Positions 33,157 to 42,577 of a DNA stretch of 64,000 bases are shown one piece after another (position 1 is the first letter of the stretch; each line of letters begins with the position of its first letter). This DNA is from Rhodanobacter sp. T12-5. Lineage in GTDB: Bacteria > Pseudomonadota > Gammaproteobacteria > Xanthomonadales > Rhodanobacteraceae. The stretch spans positions 434,001-498,000 of the forward strand of contig NZ_NPKN01000001.1 in NCBI RefSeq assembly GCF_008329435.1, written 5' to 3'. The notes beneath the pieces were generated by a model that did not search any database, was not told the origin of the DNA, and worked only from the letters and a program-made list of their open reading frames with translations. Position numbers and translations under genes: made by a program.

Positions 33157-34464
33157 ATGTGCGACGTCGTCATCATTGGTGCGGGTCTGGGCGGCATGAG
33201 TGCCGCCTATGAAATCAAGGCCACGTTGGGTAGCGCCCATCGCGTCACGGTGGTCGGCGAGGGTGGCCTGTTCTCGTTCACGCCATCCAACCCGTGGGTA
33301 GGCATCGGCTGGCGCGAGCCTGCCGACGTGCAGATCGACGCCGCGTCGGCGCTGGGCCGGCACGACATCGCGTTCGTCGACTCGCCGGCCAGCGCGGTCC
33401 ATCCGGCGGAGAACCGCGTGCTGCTGCAGGATGGCCGCGAGCTGAAGTACGACTACCTGGTCATCACCACCGGCCCGCGCCTGGCCTTCGACGAAATTCC
33501 GGGGCTGGGGCCGCTAGCCGGTTACACGCAATCGGTCTGTACCACGGCGCATGCGACCGCTGCCTGGCAGGCCTACGAGGCGTTCCTGCAAGCGCCCGGC
33601 CCGGTGGTGGTCGGCGCCGCGCAGGGGGCGAGCTGCTTCGGCCCGGCCTACGAGTTCGCGATGATCCTCGACACCGATTTGCGCCGGCGCAAATTGCGCG
33701 ATCGGGTGCCGATGACGTTCGTCACGCCGGAGCCGTACATCGGCCACATGGGACTCGGCGGCGTGGGCGATTCCAGGGGACTGCTGGAGAAGGAGCTGCG
33801 CCAGCGCCACATCAAGTGGATCACCAATGCACGCATCGACAAGGTCGAGCCCGGCGTGATGCAGGTCAGCGAGCATGACGCGCACGGCCAGGTGCTGGAG
33901 ACTCACGCGTTGCCGTTTGTCTACTCGATGGTGATCCCCGCGTTCACCGGCGTGGCCGCGCTACGCGGCGTCGAGGGACTGGTCAATCCGCGCGGCTTCG
34001 TGCTGATCGACAAGCACCAGCGCAATCCGGCGTTTCCGAACATCTTCTCCGCCGGCGTGTGCGTGGCGATCCCGCCGGTGGAGGTGACGGCGGTGCCGAC
34101 CGGGGCGCCCAAGACCGGCTTCATGATCGAATCCATGGTCGGTGCGCTGGCTGCCAACATCAAGGCCGCCATCGACGGCAGGCCCGCCACCGCCGAGGCG
34201 ACATGGAACGCGGTGTGCCTGGCCGACATGGGCGACAGCGGCGCGGCGTTCGTGGCCATTCCGCAGATCCCGCCGCGCAATGTCACCTGGGCGAAGCAGG
34301 GCAAGTGGGTGCATCTGGCCAAGGTCGCGTTCGAGAAATACTTCATGCACAAGATCCGCTCGGGCAACACCGAGCCGGTCTACGAAAAGTACGTGATGAA
34401 AGCCCTCGGCATCGAACGGCTCAAGCCGGCGACGCAGCCCGAGGGCGTGATTCCACCCCGATGA
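33157..34464 (+). CDS. sqr: Sulfide:quinone oxidoreductase family protein
   Basis: The 435-residue flavoprotein has FAD motif VVIIGAGLGGMSAAYE at the N-terminus. Two redox cysteines occur in the expected regions, GAAQGASCFGPAYE and FSAGVCVAIPPVE, plus one in YTQSVCTTAHA. SQR oxidises sulfide to sulfane sulphur and reduces the quinone pool at the inner membrane. PTGAPKTGFMIESMV in the C-terminal half is typical of the family. ATG at 33157 follows a GGAG; a longer in-frame ORF exists. It lies downstream of the BigR-controlled genes. Confidence 0.88.
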   Translation: MCDVVIIGAGLGGMSAAYEIKATLGSAHRVTVVGEGGLFSFTPSNPWVGIGWREPADVQIDAASALGRHDIAFVDSPASAVHPAENRVLLQDGRELKYDYLVITTGPRLAFDEIPGLGPLAGYTQSVCTTAHATAAWQAYEAFLQAPGPVVVGAAQGASCFGPAYEFAMILDTDLRRRKLRDRVPMTFVTPEPYIGHMGLGGVGDSRGLLEKELRQRHIKWITNARIDKVEPGVMQVSEHDAHGQVLETHALPFVYSMVIPAFTGVAALRGVEGLVNPRGFVLIDKHQRNPAFPNIFSAGVCVAIPPVEVTAVPTGAPKTGFMIESMVGALAANIKAAIDGRPATAEATWNAVCLADMGDSGAAFVAIPQIPPRNVTWAKQGKWVHLAKVAFEKYFMHKIRSGNTEPVYEKYVMKALGIERLKPATQPEGVIPPR

Positions 34465-34483
34465 CACACCGAGCGTCCTTGCC

Positions 34484-35602
34484 ATGAAATCCGTCCCGCC
34501 CCTGGTCGCCATGCTGCTGGTTGTCGTCGCGCTGGTCGGCTGCGGCAAGCCTCATCCGCCGACTGCCGCGCAGAACCCGCCACCGGCGCTGGCCAGCGTG
34601 GTTGTGCACGCACAGGCGGCGCATGACGAACAGGTCTGGGACGGCGTGGTGGAGGCAGTGAACCAGGCCACGATCACGGCGCAAACCAACGCGCTGGTGC
34701 TCGAGCTGCCGCATGACGTCAACGATATCGTCGCCAAGGGCGATGTGCTGGTGCGCTTCACCGACGTCGAGCAGAAGTCGGCGCGCAGCGCGGCACAGGC
34801 ACAGGTCGCTTCGGCCGAGGCGACCTACCGGGAGGCTGCCGCGTCGTACAAGCGCATCGAAGCGGTCTACGCGAAGGGTTTCGTCTCCGCGGCACAGATG
34901 GATCAGCAGCGCGCCCAGCGCGATGCGGCACAGGCGGCGCTGGCGTCGGCCCGGGCCCAGCTCGATCAGGTGGGCCAGGCGCTGGACTACACGGTGCTGC
35001 GCGCGCCCTACGCAGGCATCATCACCCGCCGCTACGTGCAGGTGGGCGAGGCGGTGCAGGCCGGTCCGCCGTCGCCCCAGCCGTTGATCGCGCTGCAATC
35101 GCTGGACGATCTGCGCGTCAACGTGCAGGTGCCGCAAAGCGCGGTCGATGCGATCCGCCGTTTCCATGCGGCCGAGGTGCTGCTCACCGGCGACGGCGCA
35201 CGCCGGGTCGCCGCCGGCAGCGTCAGCGTGTTTCCGTACGCCGACCCGAACACCCACACCTTCAATGTGCGGCTGCAATTGCCTGCTGGCGACACCGGCC
35301 TGTATCCCGGCATGACGGTGAAGGTCGCCTTTGCCACCGGTGAGGCGAAACGCCTGCTGCTGCCGGCCAGCGCGCTGGTGCAGCGTGGCGAGCTGCTGGG
35401 CGTGTACGTGCTGGATGAGCACGGCGCAGCCTTGCGCCAGTTGCGCATCGGTCATCGCTACGCGGACCAGGTCGAGGTGCTGGCCGGGCTCGACGACGGC
35501 GAACGGGTCGCCACCGATCCGGCCGCCGCCGCGCGCTGGCTGATCGAGCACAGATCGACCGGGAGCGGATCGATCGAGAGCCGGCACGGAGTCGCGCCAT
35601 GA
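34484..35602 (+). CDS. RND efflux membrane-fusion lipoprotein
   Basis: The 372-residue periplasmic adaptor has a lipoprotein signal (LVVVALVGCGKPH). It shows the barrel-sandwich, alpha-hairpin and beta-barrel order: ITAQTNALVLELPHDVNDIV, the helix pair RIEAVYAKGFVSAAQMDQQR, then YTVLRAPYAGIITRRYVQVG and LYPGMTVKVAFATGE. It links an RND pump to an outer-membrane channel. Its stop overlaps the ATG of the permease gene by four bases. No TolC-like gene is adjacent. Confidence 0.93.
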   Translation: MKSVPPLVAMLLVVVALVGCGKPHPPTAAQNPPPALASVVVHAQAAHDEQVWDGVVEAVNQATITAQTNALVLELPHDVNDIVAKGDVLVRFTDVEQKSARSAAQAQVASAEATYREAAASYKRIEAVYAKGFVSAAQMDQQRAQRDAAQAALASARAQLDQVGQALDYTVLRAPYAGIITRRYVQVGEAVQAGPPSPQPLIALQSLDDLRVNVQVPQSAVDAIRRFHAAEVLLTGDGARRVAAGSVSVFPYADPNTHTFNVRLQLPAGDTGLYPGMTVKVAFATGEAKRLLLPASALVQRGELLGVYVLDEHGAALRQLRIGHRYADQVEVLAGLDDGERVATDPAAAARWLIEHRSTGSGSIESRHGVAP

Positions 35603-38600
35603 GCGAGCCACGGCTCGGCTTCTCCGGCCGCATCGCCCGCACATTCCAGCGTTCGCCGCTGACGCCGATCCTGGCGATCGCGGCACTGCTGCTGGGCCTG
35701 GTCGCGGTGATGATCACGCCGCGCGAGGAAGAGCCGCAGATCGACGTGACCATGGCCAACGTGATGGTGCCGTTCCCCGGTGCCGACGTGCACGACGTCG
35801 AGAACCTGGTGGCCTATCCGCTGGAGCAGAAGCTGGCCGAGCTCGAAGGCGTGAAGCACGTCTACTCGGTGAGCCGGCCCGGCATGGCGGTGATCACGGT
35901 GGAGTTCCAGGTCGGCGTGCCGCGGCAGACCGCGATCGTGCGGCTGTACAACCAGGTGTTCCAGAACCAGGGCTTCGTGCCGCCCAACCTGGGCGTGGGC
36001 CCGCCGCTGGTGCGGCCGATGGGCATCGACGACGTGCCGGTGATGGCGCTCACGCTGTGGAGCGACGATCCCGCGCAGGGCCCGACCCAGCTGGCCGAAG
36101 TCGCGCATACGCTGGAAACCGAATTGAAGCGCGTGCCCGGCACACGCGACGTCTACACCATCGGCGCGCCCGAGCGGGCGGTCGTGGTGGATCTGGATGC
36201 GGCGAAACTGGCCGCCTACGGCATGGCCGTCGGCGACCTGGCGAATGCCTTGCGCGCGGCCAATGTGGTGACCCAGGCCGGCGATCGCGTGACGGGCAAC
36301 CGCGATGTGCCGGTGACCGCCGGGCGTTTTCTCGCCGACGCGGCGGATGTGGCGCAACTGGTGATCGGCCTGAAGAACGGCCAGCCGGTGTTCCTCTCCG
36401 ACGTGGCCACGATCCATCAGGGCGCCGACCTGCCCAGCCGCTATGTCTGGTTCGGGGCGCCCGCCGGCAAGGCCGGTCCCGCTGCCGGCAACGCAGCGGC
36501 GGTGACCATCGCGGTGGCGAAGAAGCCTGGTACCAATGCTGCCGACATCACCGACGCGATCCGTGCGCAACTGCATGTGCTCGAAGGCGTGGTGATTCCC
36601 GCCGGCGTCCACGTCACGGTGACCCGCGACTACGGCCAGACCGCCACCGACAAGGCGGACAAGCTGATCCACAAGCTGATTTTCGCCACCTCCTCGGTGG
36701 TGCTGCTGGTGCTGCTGGCGATGGGCTGGCGCGAGGCGATCGTGGTCGGCAGCGCGGTGGTCATCACCCTGGCGCTGACCCTGTTTGCATCGTGGGCGAT
36801 GGGCTTCACCATCAACCGCGTCTCGCTGTTCGCGCTGATCTTCTCGATCGGCATCCTGGTCGACGATGCGATCGTGGTGGTGGAGAACATCCACCGGCAC
36901 ATGGCCGGATCGGAGACGGCTCGGGGCGGACGCACCCTGCGCGAGGCGATTCCCGCGGCGGTCAGCGAGGTCGGCGGGCCGACCATCCTGGCCACCTTCA
37001 CGGTGATCGCCGCGCTGCTGCCGATGGCCTTCGTGTCCGGCCTGATGGGGCCGTACATGCGGCCGATCCCGATCAACGCCTCGGCCGGCATGCTGCTGTC
37101 GCTGGCGGTCGCGCTGATCGTGACGCCATGGCTGGCGCTGAAGCTGCTCGGCCATCACCGGCACACCGACGCTGCGCCGACGGACAGCCATGCCGCGGGC
37201 GATGGCCGCCTGCACCGCGTGTTCCATCGGCTGATGCTGCCGTTCCTCGACGGCGACCGCGCGCCGCGCCGGCGCCGCCTGCTGTTCGCCGCGATGGGCG
37301 TGCTGGTGCTGGCCGCCGTGGGCCTGGTGGTGATCAAGGCGGTGGTGCTGAAGATGCTGCCGTTCGACAACAAGTCCGAGTTCCAGATCGTGGTGGACAT
37401 GCCCGAGGGCAGCACGCTGGAGCGCACCAACCGCCTGCTCGGCGAGCTGGCGCAGAGCCTGGCCGGCGTGCCCGAAGTGAAGGACTGGCAGGGCTATGCC
37501 GGCACCGCCGCGCCGATCACCTTCAACGGGTTGGTGCGCCAGTACTACCTGCGCAACGGTCCGATCGTCGGCGACCTGCAGGTGAACCTGGTCGACAAGA
37601 GCGAGCGCTCGCGCCAGAGCCACGCGATCGCACTGGCCGTGCGGCCGGCGCTGGCCCGCATCGGCGCGCGCTACGGCGCTTCGGTGAAGGTGGTCGAGGT
37701 GCCGCCCGGTCCGCCCGTGCTCGCACCGATCGTGGCCGAGGTCTACGGACCCGACTACGCCGACGTGCGCCGCACGGCGCGCGCGCTGGAGCGGAAATTC
37801 AAGGCCAACCCCGACATCGTCGACGTCGACACCAGTGTGGAGGCGGATGCGCCGCGCGAGGTGCTGGTGGTCGACCGCGCACGCGCGGCGCGGCTGGGGC
37901 TGGACCAGGCGTCCATCGCGCAGGTGTTGCGCACCGCGCTGTCCGGCGAGGATGCGACTTACCTGATGGATGGCCACGCGAAATACGCGGTGCCGATACG
38001 CCTGCGCCTCGACGCCGGTGACCAGGCGGCGATGAACCAGCTGCTGGCGTTGCGCGTGCGCGCGCAGGGCGGGGCCCTGGTGCCGTTGTCCGAGGTGGTC
38101 AGCGTGCAGCCGGCAAACTGGGAAAAGGCGATTTATCACAAGGACCTGCTGCCCTATGCCACGGTCACCGGCGACGATGCCGGCGCCACCGACAGCCCGT
38201 TGTACGGCATGTTCTCGCTGGTCGGCGAACTTCGCCACGAGCGGCTGGACGGCCAACTGCTGCAGCAGCACTTCATCGCGCAGCCCACCGACACCACCCG
38301 CGCCGCGGTGAAGTGGGATGGCGAGTGGCAGATCACGTTCGAGACCTTCCGCGACATGGGGCTGGCGTATTCGGTCGGCCTGCTGCTGATCTACCTGCTG
38401 GTGGTCGGCCAGTTCAAGAGCTATGTGGTGCCGCTGATCATCATGGCGCCGATCCCGCTGACCGTGATCGGCGTGATGCCGGGGCATGCCTTGCTGGGCG
38501 CGCAGTACACCGCCACCTCGATGATCGGCATGATCGCGCTGGCCGGCATCATCGTGCGCAATTCGATCCTGCTGATCGACTTCATCAACCACGCGCTGGC

Positions 38601-38856
38601 CGCCGGACAGCCGTTGCGCGAGGCGGTGATCAACGCCGCGGCGGTGCGCGCGAAACCCATCGTGCTGACCGGGGTGGCGGCGATGATCGGCGGTTTCTTC
38701 ATCGTCGACGACCCGATCTTCCAGGGCCTGGCGGTGTCGCTGATCTTCGGCATCCTGGTGTCGACCGCACTGACCCTGCTGGTGATTCCGCTGCTGTATT
38801 ACGTGTGGCTGCAGCGGCATCCCTTGCCCGAGACACCATCCCCCGAAGGAGCGTGA
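35599..38856 (+). CDS. RND efflux pump inner-membrane permease
   Basis: The 1085-residue protein has the 12-helix RND layout with two large periplasmic loops. Motifs include VMVPFPGADVHDVENLVAYP and the TM4 proton-relay region FSIGILVDDAIVVVENIHRH with paired Asp. The C-terminal repeat is SMIGMIALAGIIVRNSILLI. It is of the HAE1-like group that pairs with short lipoprotein adaptors. Substrate is unknown; position after sqr suggests export of a toxic compound linked to sulfide stress (inference). Confidence 0.94.
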   Translation: MSEPRLGFSGRIARTFQRSPLTPILAIAALLLGLVAVMITPREEEPQIDVTMANVMVPFPGADVHDVENLVAYPLEQKLAELEGVKHVYSVSRPGMAVITVEFQVGVPRQTAIVRLYNQVFQNQGFVPPNLGVGPPLVRPMGIDDVPVMALTLWSDDPAQGPTQLAEVAHTLETELKRVPGTRDVYTIGAPERAVVVDLDAAKLAAYGMAVGDLANALRAANVVTQAGDRVTGNRDVPVTAGRFLADAADVAQLVIGLKNGQPVFLSDVATIHQGADLPSRYVWFGAPAGKAGPAAGNAAAVTIAVAKKPGTNAADITDAIRAQLHVLEGVVIPAGVHVTVTRDYGQTATDKADKLIHKLIFATSSVVLLVLLAMGWREAIVVGSAVVITLALTLFASWAMGFTINRVSLFALIFSIGILVDDAIVVVENIHRHMAGSETARGGRTLREAIPAAVSEVGGPTILATFTVIAALLPMAFVSGLMGPYMRPIPINASAGMLLSLAVALIVTPWLALKLLGHHRHTDAAPTDSHAAGDGRLHRVFHRLMLPFLDGDRAPRRRRLLFAAMGVLVLAAVGLVVIKAVVLKMLPFDNKSEFQIVVDMPEGSTLERTNRLLGELAQSLAGVPEVKDWQGYAGTAAPITFNGLVRQYYLRNGPIVGDLQVNLVDKSERSRQSHAIALAVRPALARIGARYGASVKVVEVPPGPPVLAPIVAEVYGPDYADVRRTARALERKFKANPDIVDVDTSVEADAPREVLVVDRARAARLGLDQASIAQVLRTALSGEDATYLMDGHAKYAVPIRLRLDAGDQAAMNQLLALRVRAQGGALVPLSEVVSVQPANWEKAIYHKDLLPYATVTGDDAGATDSPLYGMFSLVGELRHERLDGQLLQQHFIAQPTDTTRAAVKWDGEWQITFETFRDMGLAYSVGLLLIYLLVVGQFKSYVVPLIIMAPIPLTVIGVMPGHALLGAQYTATSMIGMIALAGIIVRNSILLIDFINHALAAGQPLREAVINAAAVRAKPIVLTGVAAMIGGFFIVDDPIFQGLAVSLIFGILVSTALTLLVIPLLYYVWLQRHPLPETPSPEGA

Positions 38857-38858
38857 GC

Positions 38859-39326
38859 ATGAGCGAGACCCAGGAATTCACGCTTACCCTGACCCAGGAA
38901 TCGGATTACGTTTTCCGCATCGAATTCGACGACACCGCGATCCCCGCGCTGTACACCGACGAATCCGCGCCGCTGGGCAACGACACCGGTCCGAACCCAT
39001 CGCGCATGCTGGTCGCCGCCGTGGCCAACTGCCTGAGTGCCAGCCTGTTGTTCTCGCTGCGCAAGTTCAAGAACCATCCGGGCAGCATCGTGACCCGGGC
39101 GAAGGCGCGGCTGGAACGCAACGAGCACAAGCGCCTGCGCGTGGCGCATATCGAGGTGGCGATCGAGCTGCCGGAGGCCGCTGCCGACTACGTGCAGATC
39201 GAACGATTGCTGCAGCAGTTCGAGGACTTCTGCGTGGTCACCGAGAGCGTGCGTCAAGGTGTCGCGGTGGACGTCAGCGTTCGCGATGCGGCGGGCACAT
39301 TGCTGCATGCCTCCGGGTCGGCGTGA
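38859..39326 (+). CDS. OsmC family protein
   Basis: The 155-residue protein has the OsmC/Ohr fold with the two redox cysteines at AAVANCLSASLLFS and QFEDFCVVTESV. Such proteins reduce organic peroxides or persulfides using these thiols. It starts two bases after the RND permease stop, so it is probably the last gene of the sulfide-response operon. That context would fit persulfide handling (inference). Confidence 0.9.
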   Translation: MSETQEFTLTLTQESDYVFRIEFDDTAIPALYTDESAPLGNDTGPNPSRMLVAAVANCLSASLLFSLRKFKNHPGSIVTRAKARLERNEHKRLRVAHIEVAIELPEAAADYVQIERLLQQFEDFCVVTESVRQGVAVDVSVRDAAGTLLHASGSA

Positions 39327-39356
39327 TCCGTGCGCTGGCAGGTGCGCGCTGCGAGG

Positions 39357-39370
39357 TTGACGTGGATCAG
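39357..39370 (+). promoter_or_regulatory. Fnr-type box of the His-rich periplasmic protein gene
   Basis: TTGACGTGGATCAG keeps both TGA/TCA cores with two departures from consensus, centred about 78 bases before the ATG at 39442. It is nearly identical to the ubiU box (TTGACGTGGATCAT). Confidence 0.55.
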
Positions 39371-39441
39371 TCGGGATGGCGTCAAGGCGCGCTAGCATCC
39401 CGTCATCCGCGGCATCCGCGCCGCCTGCTGGAGTTTTCCGC

Positions 39442-39939
39442 ATGAAATCCGTCAAGACCGTTCTTGCGCTGGCGTGTGGCCTCGGCCTGGCCATGGCGGC
39501 GCAGGCCTCTCCCCAGCACGCCCATGAGGGCCACACGGCACACGCCGCCACGGCGGCTGCGCCGGTACCGACGCAGCGCTGGACGCCGGATGCACCGTTG
39601 AGCGACGGCATGCGCCGCGTGCATGCCGCGGTCGACGAGCTGCGCCACTACGAGATGGGCCACATGAGCGCGCCGATGGCGGTGGATCGTGCCACCGCGG
39701 TCGAGGAGGCGGTGACCTTCATGTTCGCCCACTGCAAGCTGGCAGCCGAGCCCGACGCCGCGCTGCACGGCATCCTGGTGCCGCTGCTGAGCGCGGCACA
39801 GGCACTGAAGGCCGATCCGAAGAAGGTCGGGGCGGTGGCCGACATGCGCGCGGCGATCGCGCACTATCCGCAGTACTTCAACGACCCGGGCTGGGATCAG
39901 TCCGCACCGGTCGAGCACGTGATGCACGACGAGCCCTGA
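39442..39939 (+). CDS. Histidine-rich periplasmic protein of unknown function
   Basis: The 165-residue protein has signal MKSVKTVLALACGLGLAMAAQA and a His-rich mature start (SPQHAHEGHTAHAA). The helical remainder contains MRRVHAAVDELRHYEMGHMS, EEAVTFMFAHCKLAAEPDAALH and AIAHYPQYFNDPGWDQ. The His/Met pattern suggests a metal-binding four-helix protein, perhaps for copper supply to NirK or azurin (inference). An Fnr-type box supports an anaerobic role. It is convergent with ubiD. Confidence 0.72.
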   Translation: MKSVKTVLALACGLGLAMAAQASPQHAHEGHTAHAATAAAPVPTQRWTPDAPLSDGMRRVHAAVDELRHYEMGHMSAPMAVDRATAVEEAVTFMFAHCKLAAEPDAALHGILVPLLSAAQALKADPKKVGAVADMRAAIAHYPQYFNDPGWDQSAPVEHVMHDEP

Positions 39940-39956
39940 GTCGTGGCTGCCGCGCA

Positions 39957-41444
39957 TCACGTCGCCGTCGGTGTGCGCGTGGCCTGCAGCGCCGCCCACA
40001 GCACATCGACGCGCCGTTCCACCGTGGCATCCGGCACGATCGGCCGGCTCCAAGTGCGCGTGGTTTCGGACGGCCATTTGTGGGTGGCGTCGATGCCGAG
40101 CTTGGAGCCGAGCCCGGCGACCGGGCTGGCGAAGTCGAGGTAGTCGATCGGGGTGTTCTCCACCAGCATCGTGTCGCGCGCCGGATCGACGCGGGTCGAC
40201 ACGGCCCAGATCACGGCAGACCAGTCGCGCACGTCGATGTCGTCGTCGGTGACGATCACGAACTTGGTGTAGGTGAACTGGCGCAGGTACGACCATACGC
40301 CCATCATCACGCGGCGCGCGTGGCCGGCGTACTGCTTGCGGATGCTGACCACGGCGATGCGGTAGGAACACGCCTCCGGCGGCAGATGGAAGTTCACGAT
40401 TTCCGGAAACACCTTCTGCAGGATCGGCACGAAGATGTCGTTCAGCGCCAGCGCCAGCACCGACGGCTCATCGTGTGGCGCGCGGCCCATGTAGCTGCCG
40501 TGATAGATCGCCTCGCGACGCAGCCGCATGCGCTCGATGGTGAACACCGGGAAGTGATCCTGCGCGTTGTAGTAGCCGGTGTGGTCGCCGAACGGGCCTT
40601 CCAGCGCGGTGTCGCCGGGATGGATGAAACCTTCCAGCAGGATTTCCGCGCCGGCCGGCGCGTCGAGGCCAGTCATCTCGCTGCGCCACACACGCGTGCG
40701 CTGGCCGCGCAGCAAGCCGGCGAATTCGTATTCGGACAAGCTGTCCGGCACCGGCGCCACCGCTGCCAGCATCGTCGCCGGGTCGGCGCCGATCGCCACC
40801 AGCACGGGAAACGGTTGCTGCGGATGCGCGGCGCACCAGTCCGCGTAGTCGAGCGCGCCGCCTCGATGCGGTAGCCAGCGCATGATCACCCGGTTCGGTC
40901 CGATCACCTGCTGGCGGTAGATCGCCACGTTCTGGCGCGGCTTGGCTGGGCCGCGCGTGACCACCAGGCCGAACGTGATCAGCTTGCCGGCGTCGTCGGG
41001 CCAGCAGTGCTGGATCGGCAGGCGCGCCAGATCGATCTCGCTGCCCTGCAGCGTCTCGTATTCGAACGCGGCCTCGCGTACGCGCTGCGGCGCCACGTGC
41101 GCAAGCTGGGCCAGCTCCGGCCAGGTGGACAAGGCCTGGCGCAGGCTGGACGGCCAGCGTGGCTCCTTGATCGCGGCGAGCAGCTGGCCGAGCTCGCGCA
41201 GCGAGGCCAGCGGGCGTCCGGCCAGTGCCAGCTCGATGCGCCGTCGATGGCCGAACAGGTTGCCGAGCAAGGCATGCGTTGCGCCGACCGGCTGTTCCAT
41301 CAGCAGCGCCGGTCCACCCTCGCGCAGCGCGCGCAGGCTCAGCGCGGTGGATTCCAGGTGCGGATCGACCGGAACCTGCACGCGCAGCAATTGCCGCTCG
41401 CGTTCCAGTCGGTCGAGAAAGCTGCGCAGGTCGTGATGGCTCAC
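39957..41444 (-). CDS. ubiD: UbiD family decarboxylase (4-hydroxy-3-polyprenylbenzoate carboxy-lyase)
   Basis: A GTG start overlapping the previous stop (GTGA) gives 495 residues. UbiD features are [57 protein letters not shown] and [13 protein letters not shown]. These are the prenylated-FMN and substrate regions. The enzyme removes the carboxyl group from the polyprenyl-hydroxybenzoate intermediate of ubiquinone and needs a UbiX partner, which is not in the window. It closes an operon that begins with norZ. A longer ORF reaching 42161 is an artefact. Confidence 0.93.
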   Translation of the reverse strand: MSHHDLRSFLDRLERERQLLRVQVPVDPHLESTALSLRALREGGPALLMEQPVGATHALLGNLFGHRRRIELALAGRPLASLRELGQLLAAIKEPRWPSSLRQALSTWPELAQLAHVAPQRVREAAFEYETLQGSEIDLARLPIQHCWPDDAGKLITFGLVVTRGPAKPRQNVAIYRQQVIGPNRVIMRWLPHRGGALDYADWCAAHPQQPFPVLVAIGADPATMLAAVAPVPDSLSEYEFAGLLRGQRTRVWRSEMTGLDAPAGAEILLEGFIHPGDTALEGPFGDHTGYYNAQDHFPVFTIERMRLRREAIYHGSYMGRAPHDEPSVLALALNDIFVPILQKVFPEIVNFHLPPEACSYRIAVVSIRKQYAGHARRVMMGVWSYLRQFTYTKFVIVTDDDIDVRDWSAVIWAVSTRVDPARDTMLVENTPIDYLDFASPVAGLGSKLGIDATHKWPSETTRTWSRPIVPDATVERRVDVLWAALQATRTPTAT

Positions 41445-42577
41445 GCGGCGTCGCTGTCCGCCGCATGCCAGCGGCCATCGCGCAGGCTCGCGCGCAGGGC
41501 GACGTCCCATGGCGCGGTATCGATGTCGTGGGCGGCCAGCCACGACGGATCGAACAACGTCTGCGCGTAGCGTTCGCCACGATCGCACAGCAGGCTGACG
41601 ATGCTGCCGCGCTGGCCGCGTGCGCGCATCGATGCGGCCAGCTGCAGACAGGCCACGAAGTTGGTGCCGGACGAGCCGCCGTAGCGACGGCCCAGCAGTT
41701 CCTCCAGCAGCCACGCGGCGGCGATCGAGGCACTGTCCGGCACCTCGATCACATGGTCGACCACGTCGAGCAGAAAGCCGGGTTCGACCCGCGGCCGACC
41801 GATGCCCTCGATCAGGGTCGGCTGGCTGGCCACCGCGTGCGGGTCGCGTGTGCGCCAGCCATGTACGAAGCCGCTGCCGGCGGGCTCGGCGACGCACAGG
41901 CGCGTAGGCAGGCGGCGGTAGCGCAGGTAGCGGCCGATCGTGGCCGAGGTGCCGCCGGTGCCGGCGCCGCAGACGATCCACTCCGGTTCCGGCTCTGCCT
42001 CCAGCGCGAGCTGTCCGATGATCGACTCGGCGATGTTGTTGTTGCCGCGCCAGTCGGTGGCGCGCTCGGCGAGGCCGAACTGATCCAGGTGGCAGGCGCC
42101 GCGCTCGGCGTGTTCGGCGGCGCGTGCATGAACCTGGGCGGGATCGTCGACCAGATCGCATTCACCGCCCAGCGCCTGCACGTCGCGGATCTTGCCCGGT
42201 GCCGTGCAGGCCGGCATCACCGCGATGAAATGCAAGCCCAGCATGCGCGCGAACCACGCCTCGGAAATGGCGGTGCTGCCGGACGAGGCATCGACCACGG
42301 CCTGGCCGTCACGCAGACGCCCGTTGCACAGCGCGTACAGGAACAGCGAGCGGGCGAGCCGGTGCTTGAGGCTGCCAGTGGGGTGCGAGGCTTCGTCCTT
42401 GAAATAGAAATCGATGCCGTGGAAGCCGGGGAAATTCAGCTTGAGCAGATGCGTGTCGGCCGAGCGTGCCGACTCCTGCTGCAGCTTGGCCAGCGCGGTG
42501 TGCACCCAGCGGCGTTCGGCTTCGCGTTGCGGATTGACGAGGCGCAGGATGCTGTCCATCGAAGGCTCCGTGATCAT
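41441..42577 (-). CDS. PLP-dependent cysteine synthase-like protein (possible cysteine desulfhydrase)
   Basis: The 378-residue fold-type II enzyme has the PLP lysine in [13 protein letters not shown], the substrate loop [20 protein letters not shown] and the phosphate loop [14 protein letters not shown]. Its long form and sequence style resemble Cds1-like L-cysteine desulfhydrases, which release sulfide, more than CysK or CysM. The exact reaction is uncertain. It overlaps both neighbours by four bases, so its synthesis is coupled to the PLP decarboxylase and ubiD. Confidence 0.8.
   Translation of the reverse strand: MITEPSMDSILRLVNPQREAERRWVHTALAKLQQESARSADTHLLKLNFPGFHGIDFYFKDEASHPTGSLKHRLARSLFLYALCNGRLRDGQAVVDASSGSTAISEAWFARMLGLHFIAVMPACTAPGKIRDVQALGGECDLVDDPAQVHARAAEHAERGACHLDQFGLAERATDWRGNNNIAESIIGQLALEAEPEPEWIVCGAGTGGTSATIGRYLRYRRLPTRLCVAEPAGSGFVHGWRTRDPHAVASQPTLIEGIGRPRVEPGFLLDVVDHVIEVPDSASIAAAWLLEELLGRRYGGSSGTNFVACLQLAASMRARGQRGSIVSLLCDRGERYAQTLFDPSWLAAHDIDTAPWDVALRASLRDGRWHAADSDAA

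Noticed and set aside
35458-38820. 1120-residue open frame on the minus strand
   Set aside because: It lies antisense to the well-supported RND permease, is very His/Arg/Gln-rich and has no recognisable domain. It is a high-GC shadow frame.
39957-42161. UbiD extended to 734 residues
   Set aside because: The extension overlaps the PLP lyase in another frame; the GTG at 41444 gives the normal UbiD length.
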